A DNA stretch of 64,000 nt from Comamonadaceae bacterium. Lineage in GTDB: Bacteria > Pseudomonadota > Gammaproteobacteria > Burkholderiales > Rhodocyclaceae. The notes under the pieces were generated by a model. The model made no database searches, was not told where the DNA came from, and worked only from the letters and a program-made list of their open reading frames with translations. Shown here one piece after another: positions 45,602 through 54,071 of this stretch. Each line of letters starts with the position of its first letter. Position 1 is the first letter of the stretch. The translations under genes were made by a program, and so were the position numbers. The stretch spans positions 1-64,000 of the forward strand of contig JANLJE010000067.1 of the NCBI GenBank assembly GCA_029255645.1, written 5' to 3'.

Positions 45602-46696
45602 ATGACGACTCCCCTGCCCTTCGATGCCTACAACAGCCTTTCCGATGCCGAGTGCGAGGCGCGCATCCGCGCCGCCCGCCACCAGCTGGGTAAGGAGGTG
45701 GTGCTGCTTTGCCACCACTACCAGCGCGCCGACGTGTACCAGCACGCCGACCTGACCGGCGATTCCCTCAAACTCTCGCGCCTGGCGGCCCAGGCCGACT
45801 CTCCCTACATCGTCTTTTGCGGCGTGCATTTCATGGCGGAAGTGGCGGACATCCTGTCCCGGCCCGAGCAGACCGCGATCCTGCCCGACCTCGCCGCCGG
45901 CTGCTCGATGGCCGACATGGCCAACCTCGCCAAGGTGGAACGCTGCTGGCGGGAGCTGGGCGAGGTGCTGGACGTGGAACGGGAATTCACCCCGGTCACC
46001 TACATCAATTCCGCCGCCGACCTGAAGGCCTTCTGCGGCGCGCACGGCGGCATCGTCTGCACCTCCAGCAACGCCGGCAGCATCGCCCGCTGGGCCTTTG
46101 CGCAGCGCCCGAAGATCCTGTTCTTTCCCGACCAGCACCTGGGCCGCTGGACCGGCCACAACCTGGGCATTCCCCTGGAAGACATGCAGGTCTGGGACCC
46201 GGACCTGGAATGCGGCGGGCTTACCCCGGCGCAGATCGAAAAGGCGAAGATCCTGCTCTGGAAGGGCCACTGTTCGGTGCACCAAATGTTCCAGAAGCGC
46301 CATATCGACGCCTTCCGCGCCCGCTACCCGGACGGCATCGTGATTGCCCACCCGGAATGCAATTTCGAGGTCTGCGCCGCCTCCGATCATGTCGGCTCCA
46401 CGGAATTCATCGTCAAGACCATCAAGGCAGCCCCGCCCGGCACCCGCTGGCTGGTGGGCACCGAACTCAACCTGGTCGACCGGCTCGCGCGGGAAATGCT
46501 GCCCCAGAACAAGATCGTCCAGTTCATGGCCACCACCATCTGCATGTGCTCCACCATGCAGCGCATCGATCCCCAGCACCTGGCCTGGACCCTGGAAAAC
46601 CTGGTGGCCGGGCAGGTGGTCAATCCCATCGTGGTGCCGCCCCACGAAGCGGAACTCGCGAAGCGGGCCCTGGACCGGATGCTGGCCATTTCCTGA
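45602..46696 (+). CDS. nadA: Quinolinate synthase
   Basis: A 364-residue NadA that condenses iminoaspartate with dihydroxyacetone phosphate to quinolinate for NAD synthesis. The 4Fe-4S ligand regions are visible (LAAGCSMADM, HPECNFEVC, TTICMCSTMQ), with LCHHYQRADV near the N-terminus and TSSNAGSIARWA in the middle. The ATG at 45602 gives the usual length. No nadB or nadC lies nearby. Confidence 0.96.
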   Translation: MTTPLPFDAYNSLSDAECEARIRAARHQLGKEVVLLCHHYQRADVYQHADLTGDSLKLSRLAAQADSPYIVFCGVHFMAEVADILSRPEQTAILPDLAAGCSMADMANLAKVERCWRELGEVLDVEREFTPVTYINSAADLKAFCGAHGGIVCTSSNAGSIARWAFAQRPKILFFPDQHLGRWTGHNLGIPLEDMQVWDPDLECGGLTPAQIEKAKILLWKGHCSVHQMFQKRHIDAFRARYPDGIVIAHPECNFEVCAASDHVGSTEFIVKTIKAAPPGTRWLVGTELNLVDRLAREMLPQNKIVQFMATTICMCSTMQRIDPQHLAWTLENLVAGQVVNPIVVPPHEAELAKRALDRMLAIS

Positions 46697-46701
46697 AATT
46701 C

Positions 46702-47136
46702 ATGGGCGAAACGGACCTGATCCACCTGATCTACTGCAGCACCGCCACCCACGAGATGAGCGAGGTGGAGCTTCTGGAGTTGTTGCAAGAGAGCCGCAAG
46801 CGCAATGCCGAACTGGAACTGACGGGGATGCTGCTGTATGGCGGCGGCGTATTCATGCAAGTGCTGGAAGGCTCGCCCGCCGCCGTAACCGGGCTTTATC
46901 AAAAGATCGAACGGGACCCGCGCCACCATTCCCTGTTCCTGCTGGAGCAAGAAGCCATTGCCGGACGCAGTTTTGCCGATTGGAGCATGGGCTTTCACGC
47001 TCTGAAAACCGAGGAAGGCAAGCGGTTTGCCGATGCTTTTTCCCTGCGTGCGCCGGGGCACGGCCTGGAAGGCAAGGCCATCCGCCCCGGAATCGCCCTG
47101 GAACTGCTGCGCCAGTTCGCCCAGACCCAACGTTGA
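46702..47136 (+). CDS. BLUF-domain blue-light sensor protein
   Basis: 144 residues: a BLUF flavin-binding domain (about 5-97) with the key tyrosine (HLIYCS), asparagine (RKRNAELELTGMLLY), glutamine (VFMQVLEG) and the SFADWSMGF segment holding the switching Trp/Met. A short helical C-terminus follows, with no output domain. Such short BLUF proteins act through partner proteins. It starts five bases after the nadA stop and ends five bases before the EEP gene, so it is embedded in an operon with clsB. Confidence 0.92.
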   Translation: MGETDLIHLIYCSTATHEMSEVELLELLQESRKRNAELELTGMLLYGGGVFMQVLEGSPAAVTGLYQKIERDPRHHSLFLLEQEAIAGRSFADWSMGFHALKTEEGKRFADAFSLRAPGHGLEGKAIRPGIALELLRQFAQTQR

Positions 47137-47141
47137 AGGCC

Positions 47142-47891
47142 ATGTTTTTGCCGCGTTCCCTGCACATCGCCACCTACAACATCCACAAGGGTTTTTCCCA
47201 GTTCAACCGGCGCATGATGATCCACGAGCTGCGCGAGCGCCTGCGCAGCCTCTCCCCGGACATCGTCTTCTTGCAGGAGGTCCAGGGTCTGCACCTGGGC
47301 CATGCCCTCCATCACCCCGACTGGCCCGAACCCGCCCAGCACCACTTCCTTGCCGAAGAGGTCTGGCCCGAAACGGCCTACGGGCAAAACATGATCTACG
47401 ACCATGGCCACCACGGTAACGCCATCCTGTCCCGTTTTCCGATTCTGGACAGCCACAACCAGGACGTGACCCATCTCAAGTTCGAGCGCCGGGGGCTGCT
47501 GCACTGCCGCATCGAACTCCCCGACGGTCGCCCGCTGCATTGCGTCTGCGTCCATCTCTCCTTGTTTGGCCGCTCCCGGCGGCTGCAGATGGAAGACCTG
47601 AGCACCTACCTGGAGCGGCTCGCCCCGGCTGGCACACCGCTCGTCATCGCCGGCGATTTCAACGACTGGCGCAACCAGGCCGCCGATCAACTGGCCCGGC
47701 GCCTGGGCCTGGAAGAAGTATTTGGCCCGCACCCGGTACGCAGCTTTCCCGCCGCCCTGCCGCTATTCCGGCTCGACCGCATCTATGTGCGCGGCCTGAA
47801 AGTGCAGGAAGCCCAGGTGCACTTCGGCCCGCCCTGGTCCCATATTTCCGACCACGCCGCCCTGTCGGCCCGGCTCTTCTACGATGCCTGA
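47142..47891 (+). CDS. Endonuclease/exonuclease/phosphatase family protein (YbhP-like)
   Basis: A 249-residue EEP-fold protein: ATYNIHKGF, IVFLQEVQG (metal Glu), GNAILSRFPI, VHLSLFGRSR, IAGDFNDW and the final SDHAALSARL. E. coli ybhP lies next to clsB (ybhO) in the same way, so a role linked to phospholipid turnover is likely but not shown. The stop overlaps the clsB start by eight bases. Confidence 0.9.
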   Translation: MFLPRSLHIATYNIHKGFSQFNRRMMIHELRERLRSLSPDIVFLQEVQGLHLGHALHHPDWPEPAQHHFLAEEVWPETAYGQNMIYDHGHHGNAILSRFPILDSHNQDVTHLKFERRGLLHCRIELPDGRPLHCVCVHLSLFGRSRRLQMEDLSTYLERLAPAGTPLVIAGDFNDWRNQAADQLARRLGLEEVFGPHPVRSFPAALPLFRLDRIYVRGLKVQEAQVHFGPPWSHISDHAALSARLFYDA

Positions 47892-49065
47892 ATTCATCGA
47901 CGGCAATCGCATCACCCTGCTCAATTCGGGCCATGAATATTTTCCCAGCCTGCTAGAGCAGATCGACCAGGCCCGCCGGGAAATTTTTCTGGAAAGCTAC
48001 ATCTTCGCCAACGACCGCATCGGCAACCAGGTCGTCTCTGCCTTGATCCGGGCCGCCGGCCGCCAGGTGGCGGTGCGGGTGCTGGTGGATGGCTTTGGCG
48101 CCCGGGATTTTCCCGAAAGCTTCGGCCCCCGCCTCCAGGCTGCCGGGGTCCAGTACCTGATCTACCGCCAGGAGGTCGCCCGCTTTCACCTGCACCGCCA
48201 CCGCCTGCGCCGCCTGCATCGCAAGCTGGTGGTCATCGACGGGCGGGTGGCCTTCGTCGGCGGCATCAACATCATCGACGACGACAACGCCCCGCCCGCC
48301 CTGCGCCCCCGCTACGACTATGCCGTCAAGGTGGAAGGCCCGCTCGTGCCCACCATTCGCCAGGCAATGCAGCGCATGTGGGAAAACGTCGCCTGGGCGA
48401 GTTTCAAGCGCCGCCACCGCCTGCCGCAGCAGGACCCCTGTCCGGACTGCCCCGCCGTGCAGGGGCGGCAACGGGCCGCCTTCCTGCTGCGCGACAACAT
48501 CCGCCACCGCAACGCCATCGCCAATGCTTACCTCGAAGCCATCCAGCAGGCCCGGGATTTCATTTTGATTGCCAATGCCTACTTCCTGCCTGGCCTCCGT
48601 TTCCGCCATGCCTTGCGCGCTGCCGTGCAACGTGGCGTCCAGGTTACCGTGATGCTCCAGGGACGAACCGACCATCCCTTGCTGCACTATGCCACCCAGG
48701 CCCTCTACGGCGCCTTGCTGGAAGAAGGCATCCGCATTTTCGAATACCGCAAGAGTTTCCTCCATGCCAAGGTCGCCGTGGTCGATGGACACTGGGCCAC
48801 CGTGGGCTCTTCCAACATCGACCCGTTCAGCCTGCTGCTGGCCAAAGAAGGCAACGTGGTGGTGGATGACCCGAAGTTTGCCCAGGAGCTGCAACAAAGC
48901 CTGAACGATGCGTTGCGCACAGGCAGCGAAGAACTCACCCTGGCGCACCTGGGTCGGCTGCCGCTTTACTCCCGCCTGTTGCGCTGGTGCAGCTATGGCC
49001 TGGTACGCCTGTTTATCGGCGCGACAGGCTATGGCCCCCGGCACTGGCGGGGCGACCAGCATTAG
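47884..49065 (+). CDS. clsB: Cardiolipin synthase B
   Basis: A 393-residue phospholipase-D-superfamily enzyme with two HKD motifs, HRKLVVIDGRVAFVGG (about 115-130) and HAKVAVVDGHWATVGSSN (about 296-313). It lacks the N-terminal membrane helices of ClsA, as ClsB does. It makes cardiolipin from phosphatidylglycerol and a second phospholipid at the inner membrane. It overlaps the EEP gene upstream. Confidence 0.92.
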   Translation: MPEFIDGNRITLLNSGHEYFPSLLEQIDQARREIFLESYIFANDRIGNQVVSALIRAAGRQVAVRVLVDGFGARDFPESFGPRLQAAGVQYLIYRQEVARFHLHRHRLRRLHRKLVVIDGRVAFVGGINIIDDDNAPPALRPRYDYAVKVEGPLVPTIRQAMQRMWENVAWASFKRRHRLPQQDPCPDCPAVQGRQRAAFLLRDNIRHRNAIANAYLEAIQQARDFILIANAYFLPGLRFRHALRAAVQRGVQVTVMLQGRTDHPLLHYATQALYGALLEEGIRIFEYRKSFLHAKVAVVDGHWATVGSSNIDPFSLLLAKEGNVVVDDPKFAQELQQSLNDALRTGSEELTLAHLGRLPLYSRLLRWCSYGLVRLFIGATGYGPRHWRGDQH

Positions 49066-49130
49066 CCCACGGCAATCAGCGCTGGCGCTACAATCCCCGC
49101 CTTACCCAAGTCATATGACCTGAGACATAC

Positions 49131-51125
49131 ATGGCAACCTGGGGATTCGGCCTGCGCGCCAAATCATTGCTGGCGCTCGTGCTCGCCGGCCTGCTCGCCC
49201 TGGCGCCCGCCGGACTGATCGGCTGGCAGGTGCTAGAAGGAGTGCGCCATCACTTCGGTGAAGCCTATGCCCGCAACTTCACCCTGCTCAAGCGGCAAAG
49301 CATCCTCGCCCCGGTCTCCCGGGACCTGGCCCTCGCCTTGCGCCTGGCCGATTCGGAAGTCACCCGTCAATGGCTGCTGGATGAGCAGAACCTGGAAAAG
49401 AAAACCCTGTTCTTCAAGGAAGCCGAAGGCTACCGCCGGGATTTTCGCAGCAATTCCTACTTCATCAGCAGCAGCAACAGCCGGCAGTACTACTTCAACG
49501 ACGACCATGAAGAAAGCAGCGACCAGCCCCGCTATACCCTCGATCAGACCAAGAAGAGCGATACCTGGTTCTTCAGTTCGATTCGGCAGGTCGAGCCCTA
49601 CAACATCAACGTCAATTACGACGATCACCTCAAAATCACCCAGGTCTGGCTCAACATCATCATCCGCAACGGCGAACAGGTGCAGGGACTGGCCGGCACG
49701 GGCCTGAACCTAAGCACCTTCCTCAAGGACTTCATCAGCACCGATGAGCCCGGCATCACCCCCCTCATCATCAACCGCGATGGGGCCATCCAGGCGCACC
49801 GCAACCCGGCCCTGATTGCGACCAACCTGGCCGCCAGCAGCGCCCGCCTGGAACAGACGCTGGCCGGACAACTGCAGCCAGGCCCCGAGCGGGAAGCGGC
49901 TGCCGTCGCCATGGCGGCAGCCCAGGCCAGTCCGGGCCAGGTCAGCAGCTTCAAGGCCACCCTCGATGGCCGGGAGCAACTGCTGGCCCTGGCCTACATC
50001 CCTGATCTGAAATGGCATGTCGTCACCGCCATCGACCTGCAGGCCGCCCAGGTGCTCGACCAGCGCTGGCTCAACACGGCCATTGCCGCCCTGGTGGCGC
50101 TGATCGCGATCTTGCTGCTGACCTTTGCCTACGCGGTGGAACAACTGGTGTTGAAGCCGCTGCGCAAACTGCAAATTTCCGCCTCGGCCATGGCCCAGGG
50201 CGACTTCGATGTTTCCCTGCCCCCTCCCAGCCGGGACGAACTGGGAGACCTGAGCCAGGCCTTCGGCATCATGGCCCGGCAGGTCCGCGACAACACCGCA
50301 GAGCTGGAATCCAAGGTCCAGGCCCGCACCCAGGACCTGGAAGCCGCCAACCGGAACATGCAGCGGGCCCATCAACAGATCAACGACTCCATCGACTACG
50401 CCAGCCTGATCCAGAAGGCCATCCTGCCCAACCAGCAGTTGCTGCAGCAACTGGGAGCGCACCATTTCGTCCTGTGGCGCCCCCGGGATGTGGTGGGGGG
50501 CGATTTCTACGTGTTCCGGGCTGAAGATGACCGCTACCTGGTCGGGGTGGTGGACTGTGCCGGCCACGGCGTGCCCGGCGCCCTGATGACCATGCTGGCC
50601 CGGGCCGCCCTCGACCACGCCATGACTCAGGAGGGCATCGCCGCCCCGGCAGCCATCCTGACCCAGACCGATGCCACCATGCGCGCCATGCTGCAGCACT
50701 GCGACCTGCCACGGGCCATCGCCACCAATATGGACGCAGGCTTGGCCCATGTCGACCGGACCCGCCGCCTGCTGCGCTTTGCCGGTGCCAAGATCGGCCT
50801 GTACTGGAGCGACGGGGAACAGGTGGGTGAATACAAGGGGGGCCGCCGCGCCATTGGTGACCGGCGCGTGGGCAGCTATACGGATACGGAAATCGAACTG
50901 CGGCCCGGCATCACCTACTACCTGGCCACCGATGGCTTCCTCGACCAGGCCGGCGGCGATCTGGGCTACGGCTTCGGCAATACCCGCTTTGCCCAGTTGC
51001 TGCGTAGCCATGCACGCCTGCCCATGGCACAACAAGCCAGTGCCCTGGACCAGGCCCTGGCGGCCTATCAGGGCGAGTATCCCCAACGTGACGACATCAC
51101 GGTACTATCCTTCCGCTTTGACTGA
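49131..51125 (+). CDS. siaA: SiaA: membrane sensor with PP2C/SpoIIE phosphatase domain
   Basis: 664 residues: a transmembrane helix (about 12-33), a large periplasmic Cache-like sensor (about 35-310), a second helix (about 317-338), HAMP (about 340-395), a short coiled coil (LESKVQARTQDLEAANR) and a SpoIIE/PP2C phosphatase with metal residues in VVGGDFYVF, VVDCAGHGVPGA and QRDDITVLS. The order siaA-siaB-siaC-siaD and each domain match the Pseudomonas aeruginosa system, where SiaA dephosphorylates SiaC and so favours aggregation and biofilm. The ATG at 49131 gives the expected N-terminus. Confidence 0.93.
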   Translation: MATWGFGLRAKSLLALVLAGLLALAPAGLIGWQVLEGVRHHFGEAYARNFTLLKRQSILAPVSRDLALALRLADSEVTRQWLLDEQNLEKKTLFFKEAEGYRRDFRSNSYFISSSNSRQYYFNDDHEESSDQPRYTLDQTKKSDTWFFSSIRQVEPYNINVNYDDHLKITQVWLNIIIRNGEQVQGLAGTGLNLSTFLKDFISTDEPGITPLIINRDGAIQAHRNPALIATNLAASSARLEQTLAGQLQPGPEREAAAVAMAAAQASPGQVSSFKATLDGREQLLALAYIPDLKWHVVTAIDLQAAQVLDQRWLNTAIAALVALIAILLLTFAYAVEQLVLKPLRKLQISASAMAQGDFDVSLPPPSRDELGDLSQAFGIMARQVRDNTAELESKVQARTQDLEAANRNMQRAHQQINDSIDYASLIQKAILPNQQLLQQLGAHHFVLWRPRDVVGGDFYVFRAEDDRYLVGVVDCAGHGVPGALMTMLARAALDHAMTQEGIAAPAAILTQTDATMRAMLQHCDLPRAIATNMDAGLAHVDRTRRLLRFAGAKIGLYWSDGEQVGEYKGGRRAIGDRRVGSYTDTEIELRPGITYYLATDGFLDQAGGDLGYGFGNTRFAQLLRSHARLPMAQQASALDQALAAYQGEYPQRDDITVLSFRFD

Positions 51126-51136
51126 ACAGGACTGCC

Positions 51137-51679
51137 ATGGACACCATCGACCTTTTCGAACTGCGTGCGCACTTCAACAAGAGCCGCATCCTGCTCTGCT
51201 TCAACGGTCCCATTTCCAGGAGCCTGATCGAAGAAATCGGCAACGCCCTGAAGAACTACCTGCAGGCAGACCATGCCCAGCCGTCGGCTGCCATGGACGT
51301 GTTCAGCGTGTATGTGGAAATGACCCAGAACATCCGTCACTACGCCATGGCCCACGGCTATGACGAACTGCAGAGCTCCGCCACCGTGGTGGTAGCCCGG
51401 GACGAGGAGAGCCGTTACCTGGTCCAGGCCGGCAACATGGTGGAAAAAGCCGACGGCGAAGCTCTGCTCGCCCGTGTCCAGGCACTGGCAAACATGGACA
51501 AGACAAAACTCAAGTCCGCCTACAAGGCCCAACTACGCCAACCCCGGGATGAAAGCGCCGTGAGCGGTGCCGGCCTGGGGCTGATCGACGTGGCAAGAAA
51601 ATCCGCTCGCGCCCTGGATGCCAGTCTCTCCCAGGTCGGCGAACAACACGCCTTTTTCAGCCTGCGGGCCACCATCTGA
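51137..51679 (+). CDS. siaB: SiaB family protein kinase
   Basis: A 180-residue SiaB-family (DUF6272) protein with a histidine-kinase-like ATPase fold: N-box YVEMTQNIRHYA and G-box SGAGLGLIDVARKS. In P. aeruginosa SiaB phosphorylates SiaC on threonine and is opposed by SiaA. It starts 11 bases after siaA. Confidence 0.92.
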   Translation: MDTIDLFELRAHFNKSRILLCFNGPISRSLIEEIGNALKNYLQADHAQPSAAMDVFSVYVEMTQNIRHYAMAHGYDELQSSATVVVARDEESRYLVQAGNMVEKADGEALLARVQALANMDKTKLKSAYKAQLRQPRDESAVSGAGLGLIDVARKSARALDASLSQVGEQHAFFSLRATI

Positions 51680-51700
51680 ATTCAATTCCAAGACAAAAAC

Positions 51701-52078
51701 ATGAACGCACTGCACATCCTCGCCACTCAATCCACCCCCAGCGTCACCTCCGACTGGGAGCAGGGCCTGCTGACCATGCAGGGAGACTCCTACCCGGAAA
51801 ACTCCTTCGAATTCTTTGGCGACATCATCACCTGGATCGAGCGTTACCTGAAGGAAAGCCGCGCCCCCCTGCGCCTCGAACTGCGCCTGGTGTACATGAA
51901 CACCAGTTCGGTGAAGGCGATGATGGATATTTTCGACATGCTGGAAGAAGCTCACCAGCACGGTCGCCAGGTCGGCGTGGACTGGTTCTACGACCCGCGC
52001 AATGAGCGCGTTCTGGATCTGGCCGATGAATTCCGGGAGGATTGCTCCTTTCCCTTCCAGATCGCCGCCGATGGCTGA
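51701..52078 (+). CDS. siaC: SiaC (DUF1987) phospho-switch protein
   Basis: 125 residues of the DUF1987 family. The phosphorylated threonine of the P. aeruginosa protein, T68, is present at exactly residue 68 in YMNTSSVKAMMD. SGDSYPEN-like GDSYPENSFEFF is also conserved. Unphosphorylated SiaC binds and activates the diguanylate cyclase SiaD. Its end overlaps the siaD start by eight bases. Confidence 0.93.
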   Translation: MNALHILATQSTPSVTSDWEQGLLTMQGDSYPENSFEFFGDIITWIERYLKESRAPLRLELRLVYMNTSSVKAMMDIFDMLEEAHQHGRQVGVDWFYDPRNERVLDLADEFREDCSFPFQIAADG

Positions 52079-52877
52079 AAAACCCCCGCTTTCCCCGGCA
52101 GAACAGGCCCTGATCGAACGGATCGAAGCCTTGCTGGCCGACCCGGCCCATGCCGCGAACCCCCTGCGCGAGCCCATGGCCGCCCTGTTCGCCGCCAGTG
52201 AAGCCCAGCGGGAACGGCTGGGACGGCTGGTGCACATCTCCGATGGCTACCACCTGATCTCCCGCGACCAAAGCCAGACCCTGGCCGAGCAGTACGACCG
52301 CCATCTGCGCCGGCTGGACAAGCTGGCCCGCATTTCCGACCGCTACCAGAACAGCCTCCGGGAACTGAGCGAGGCATTGAAGGATGCCGCCCTGCGCGAC
52401 CCCCTCACGGGGCTGGGCAACCGCCGTTTCCTCATGGAACACATCAGGGATGAGACCGGGCGTGCCAACCGCAAGGCGACCCCTTACTCCCTGGCCATCC
52501 TGGATGTCGACCACTTCAAGCACATCAATGACCGTTTCGGCCACGAAGCCGGCGACACGGCCCTCTGCCAGATCGCCCAGGCGATCCAGGCCGCCCTGCG
52601 GGAATACGACCTGTGCGGCCGCTGGGGCGGGGAAGAATTCCTGATCATGCTGCCGGAAACCCCGCTGGAGTACGCCCTGCAAGTCGCCGAACGGGTGCGC
52701 CTGAGCATCCAGGCCTTGAACTTCGCCTTCATGGAACAAGAAGGATTGCGCATCACCGCCAGCCTGGGCATGGCCCTCCACCATCCGGGTGAAGCCTATC
52801 CGGAAACCCTGAAGCGGGCCGACAATGCCCTGCTCGAGGCCAAATCAGCCGGCCGCAACCGGATCGGGACCGCCTGA
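52071..52877 (+). CDS. siaD: SiaD diguanylate cyclase
   Basis: 268 residues: an N-terminal helical/coiled-coil region (about 1-105), where SiaC binds in the P. aeruginosa protein, followed by a GGDEF domain. The active site is RWGGEEF and an REYD inhibitory site lies five residues before it, so it should be active and feedback-inhibited. It is soluble. The 3' end overlaps the convergent gluQ by 33 bases. Confidence 0.93.
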   Translation: MAEKPPLSPAEQALIERIEALLADPAHAANPLREPMAALFAASEAQRERLGRLVHISDGYHLISRDQSQTLAEQYDRHLRRLDKLARISDRYQNSLRELSEALKDAALRDPLTGLGNRRFLMEHIRDETGRANRKATPYSLAILDVDHFKHINDRFGHEAGDTALCQIAQAIQAALREYDLCGRWGGEEFLIMLPETPLEYALQVAERVRLSIQALNFAFMEQEGLRITASLGMALHHPGEAYPETLKRADNALLEAKSAGRNRIGTA

Positions 52878-53807
52878 TCCTGCCTTCCACACCCGGCCCC
52901 GGCAACGGGGAATGCGGGCAAAATCCCAGTATTCCCGGGCCCAGGCCCAGACCTCACCCACCCTGGCGCCGGCCAGTTCAGCGGGAGGCGACTGACCGAG
53001 AAAATCCAGGGCCGCCACCAGGTTCTGCGCCGCCCGCTCCGCCACCAGGGCGGGGGCCCGGGTCTGCTTCGACAGCTTCTCCCCGCTGGCATGGGTCGCC
53101 ACCGGCAGATGCGCATAGACCGGCTCCGCGTAACCCAGACAGCGCTGCAGGAAAATCTGCCGGGGCGTCGAATCGAGCAGGTCCGCCCCCCGCACCACAT
53201 CGGTGACACCCTGCTCGGCATCATCCACCACCACCGCCAACTGATAGGCAAACTGCCCGTCTGCCCGCAGCAGGACAAAATCCCCCACATCCCGTTCCAG
53301 TTGCTGGGCCTGCGGTCCCTGGAGACGGTCCTGGAATTCCAGCGCCCCCCCGGCCGGATTTTCCACCCGGAGGCGCCAGGCCCGGGGCGTTCGTCCCGGC
53401 GGCAGCCCCTCACGACAGGTGCCGGGATACAGTAGCCCCCCATCCAGGGCAGCATGGCCGGCCCGCTCGGCAATCTCCTTGCGCGAACAACAGCAGGGGT
53501 AGGCCAGGCCGGCGGCCAGCAATTGCTCCAGCACGGCCTGGTAGGCGTCCCGCCGGGTACTCTGCCACCGCACAGGCCCATCCCAGGCAAAACCATGGGC
53601 CTCCAGGCAGACCAGGATGGATTCCGCCGCCCCCGGCACATTGCGGGGAGCATCCACATCCTCCATGCGCACCCGCCACTCCCCGCCCCGGGCCCGAGCC
53701 TCCAGACAGGAAGCCAGCGCCGCCACCAGGGAGCCAAAATGCAGGGAACCGGTAGGGCTGGGGGCGAAGCGGCCCCGGTAAAGGGGGGAAGCGGCAGCTT
53801 TATTCAT
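52845..53807 (-). CDS. gluQ: Glutamyl-queuosine tRNA(Asp) synthetase
   Basis: A 320-residue GluRS paralogue without the anticodon-binding domain that glutamylates queuosine of tRNA-Asp. Motifs are RFAPSPTGSLHFGSL (HIGH-like), zinc ligands in YPCCCSRKEI and YPGTC, VTDVVRGADLLDST and KLSKQ. The ATG at 53807 is the natural start. It overlaps siaD tail to tail. Confidence 0.93.
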   Translation of the reverse strand: MNKAAASPLYRGRFAPSPTGSLHFGSLVAALASCLEARARGGEWRVRMEDVDAPRNVPGAAESILVCLEAHGFAWDGPVRWQSTRRDAYQAVLEQLLAAGLAYPCCCSRKEIAERAGHAALDGGLLYPGTCREGLPPGRTPRAWRLRVENPAGGALEFQDRLQGPQAQQLERDVGDFVLLRADGQFAYQLAVVVDDAEQGVTDVVRGADLLDSTPRQIFLQRCLGYAEPVYAHLPVATHASGEKLSKQTRAPALVAERAAQNLVAALDFLGQSPPAELAGARVGEVWAWAREYWDFARIPRCRGRVWKAGSGGPDPVAAG

Positions 53808-54071
53808 GAACCGGAGTTTAACGGCTCCAGAATCCAGACGGCCTCCCGGCGAACGCCGCTCATGGAGCACTTCCGTTCATCCTGAATCCGGCACAGTCGG
53901 GATCAGGTAAAGCGGCCCGACGCGACGCCCTGCCGTCCACGCGCTTCAATGAGGGGCTCACCGTCGAGGCTGGCGACCCGCTGGTGCCATGATCGGCGGC
54001 TTCAAAGGCAAAAGGTCCGCCCGCCGCCTCAAGACCTTTCAGCCCGGCCGCGCCCACGTCAATACGCTGGC
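53808..54071. other. Gap between ppc and gluQ
   Basis: No gene, repeat or terminator with T-run could be supported in these 264 bases. Confidence 0.4.

Noticed and set aside
42926-46696. 1256-codon open frame joining the antitoxin region to nadA
   Set aside because: Most of it lies opposite glnA and across its control region; only the last 365 codons (nadA) are real coding sequence.
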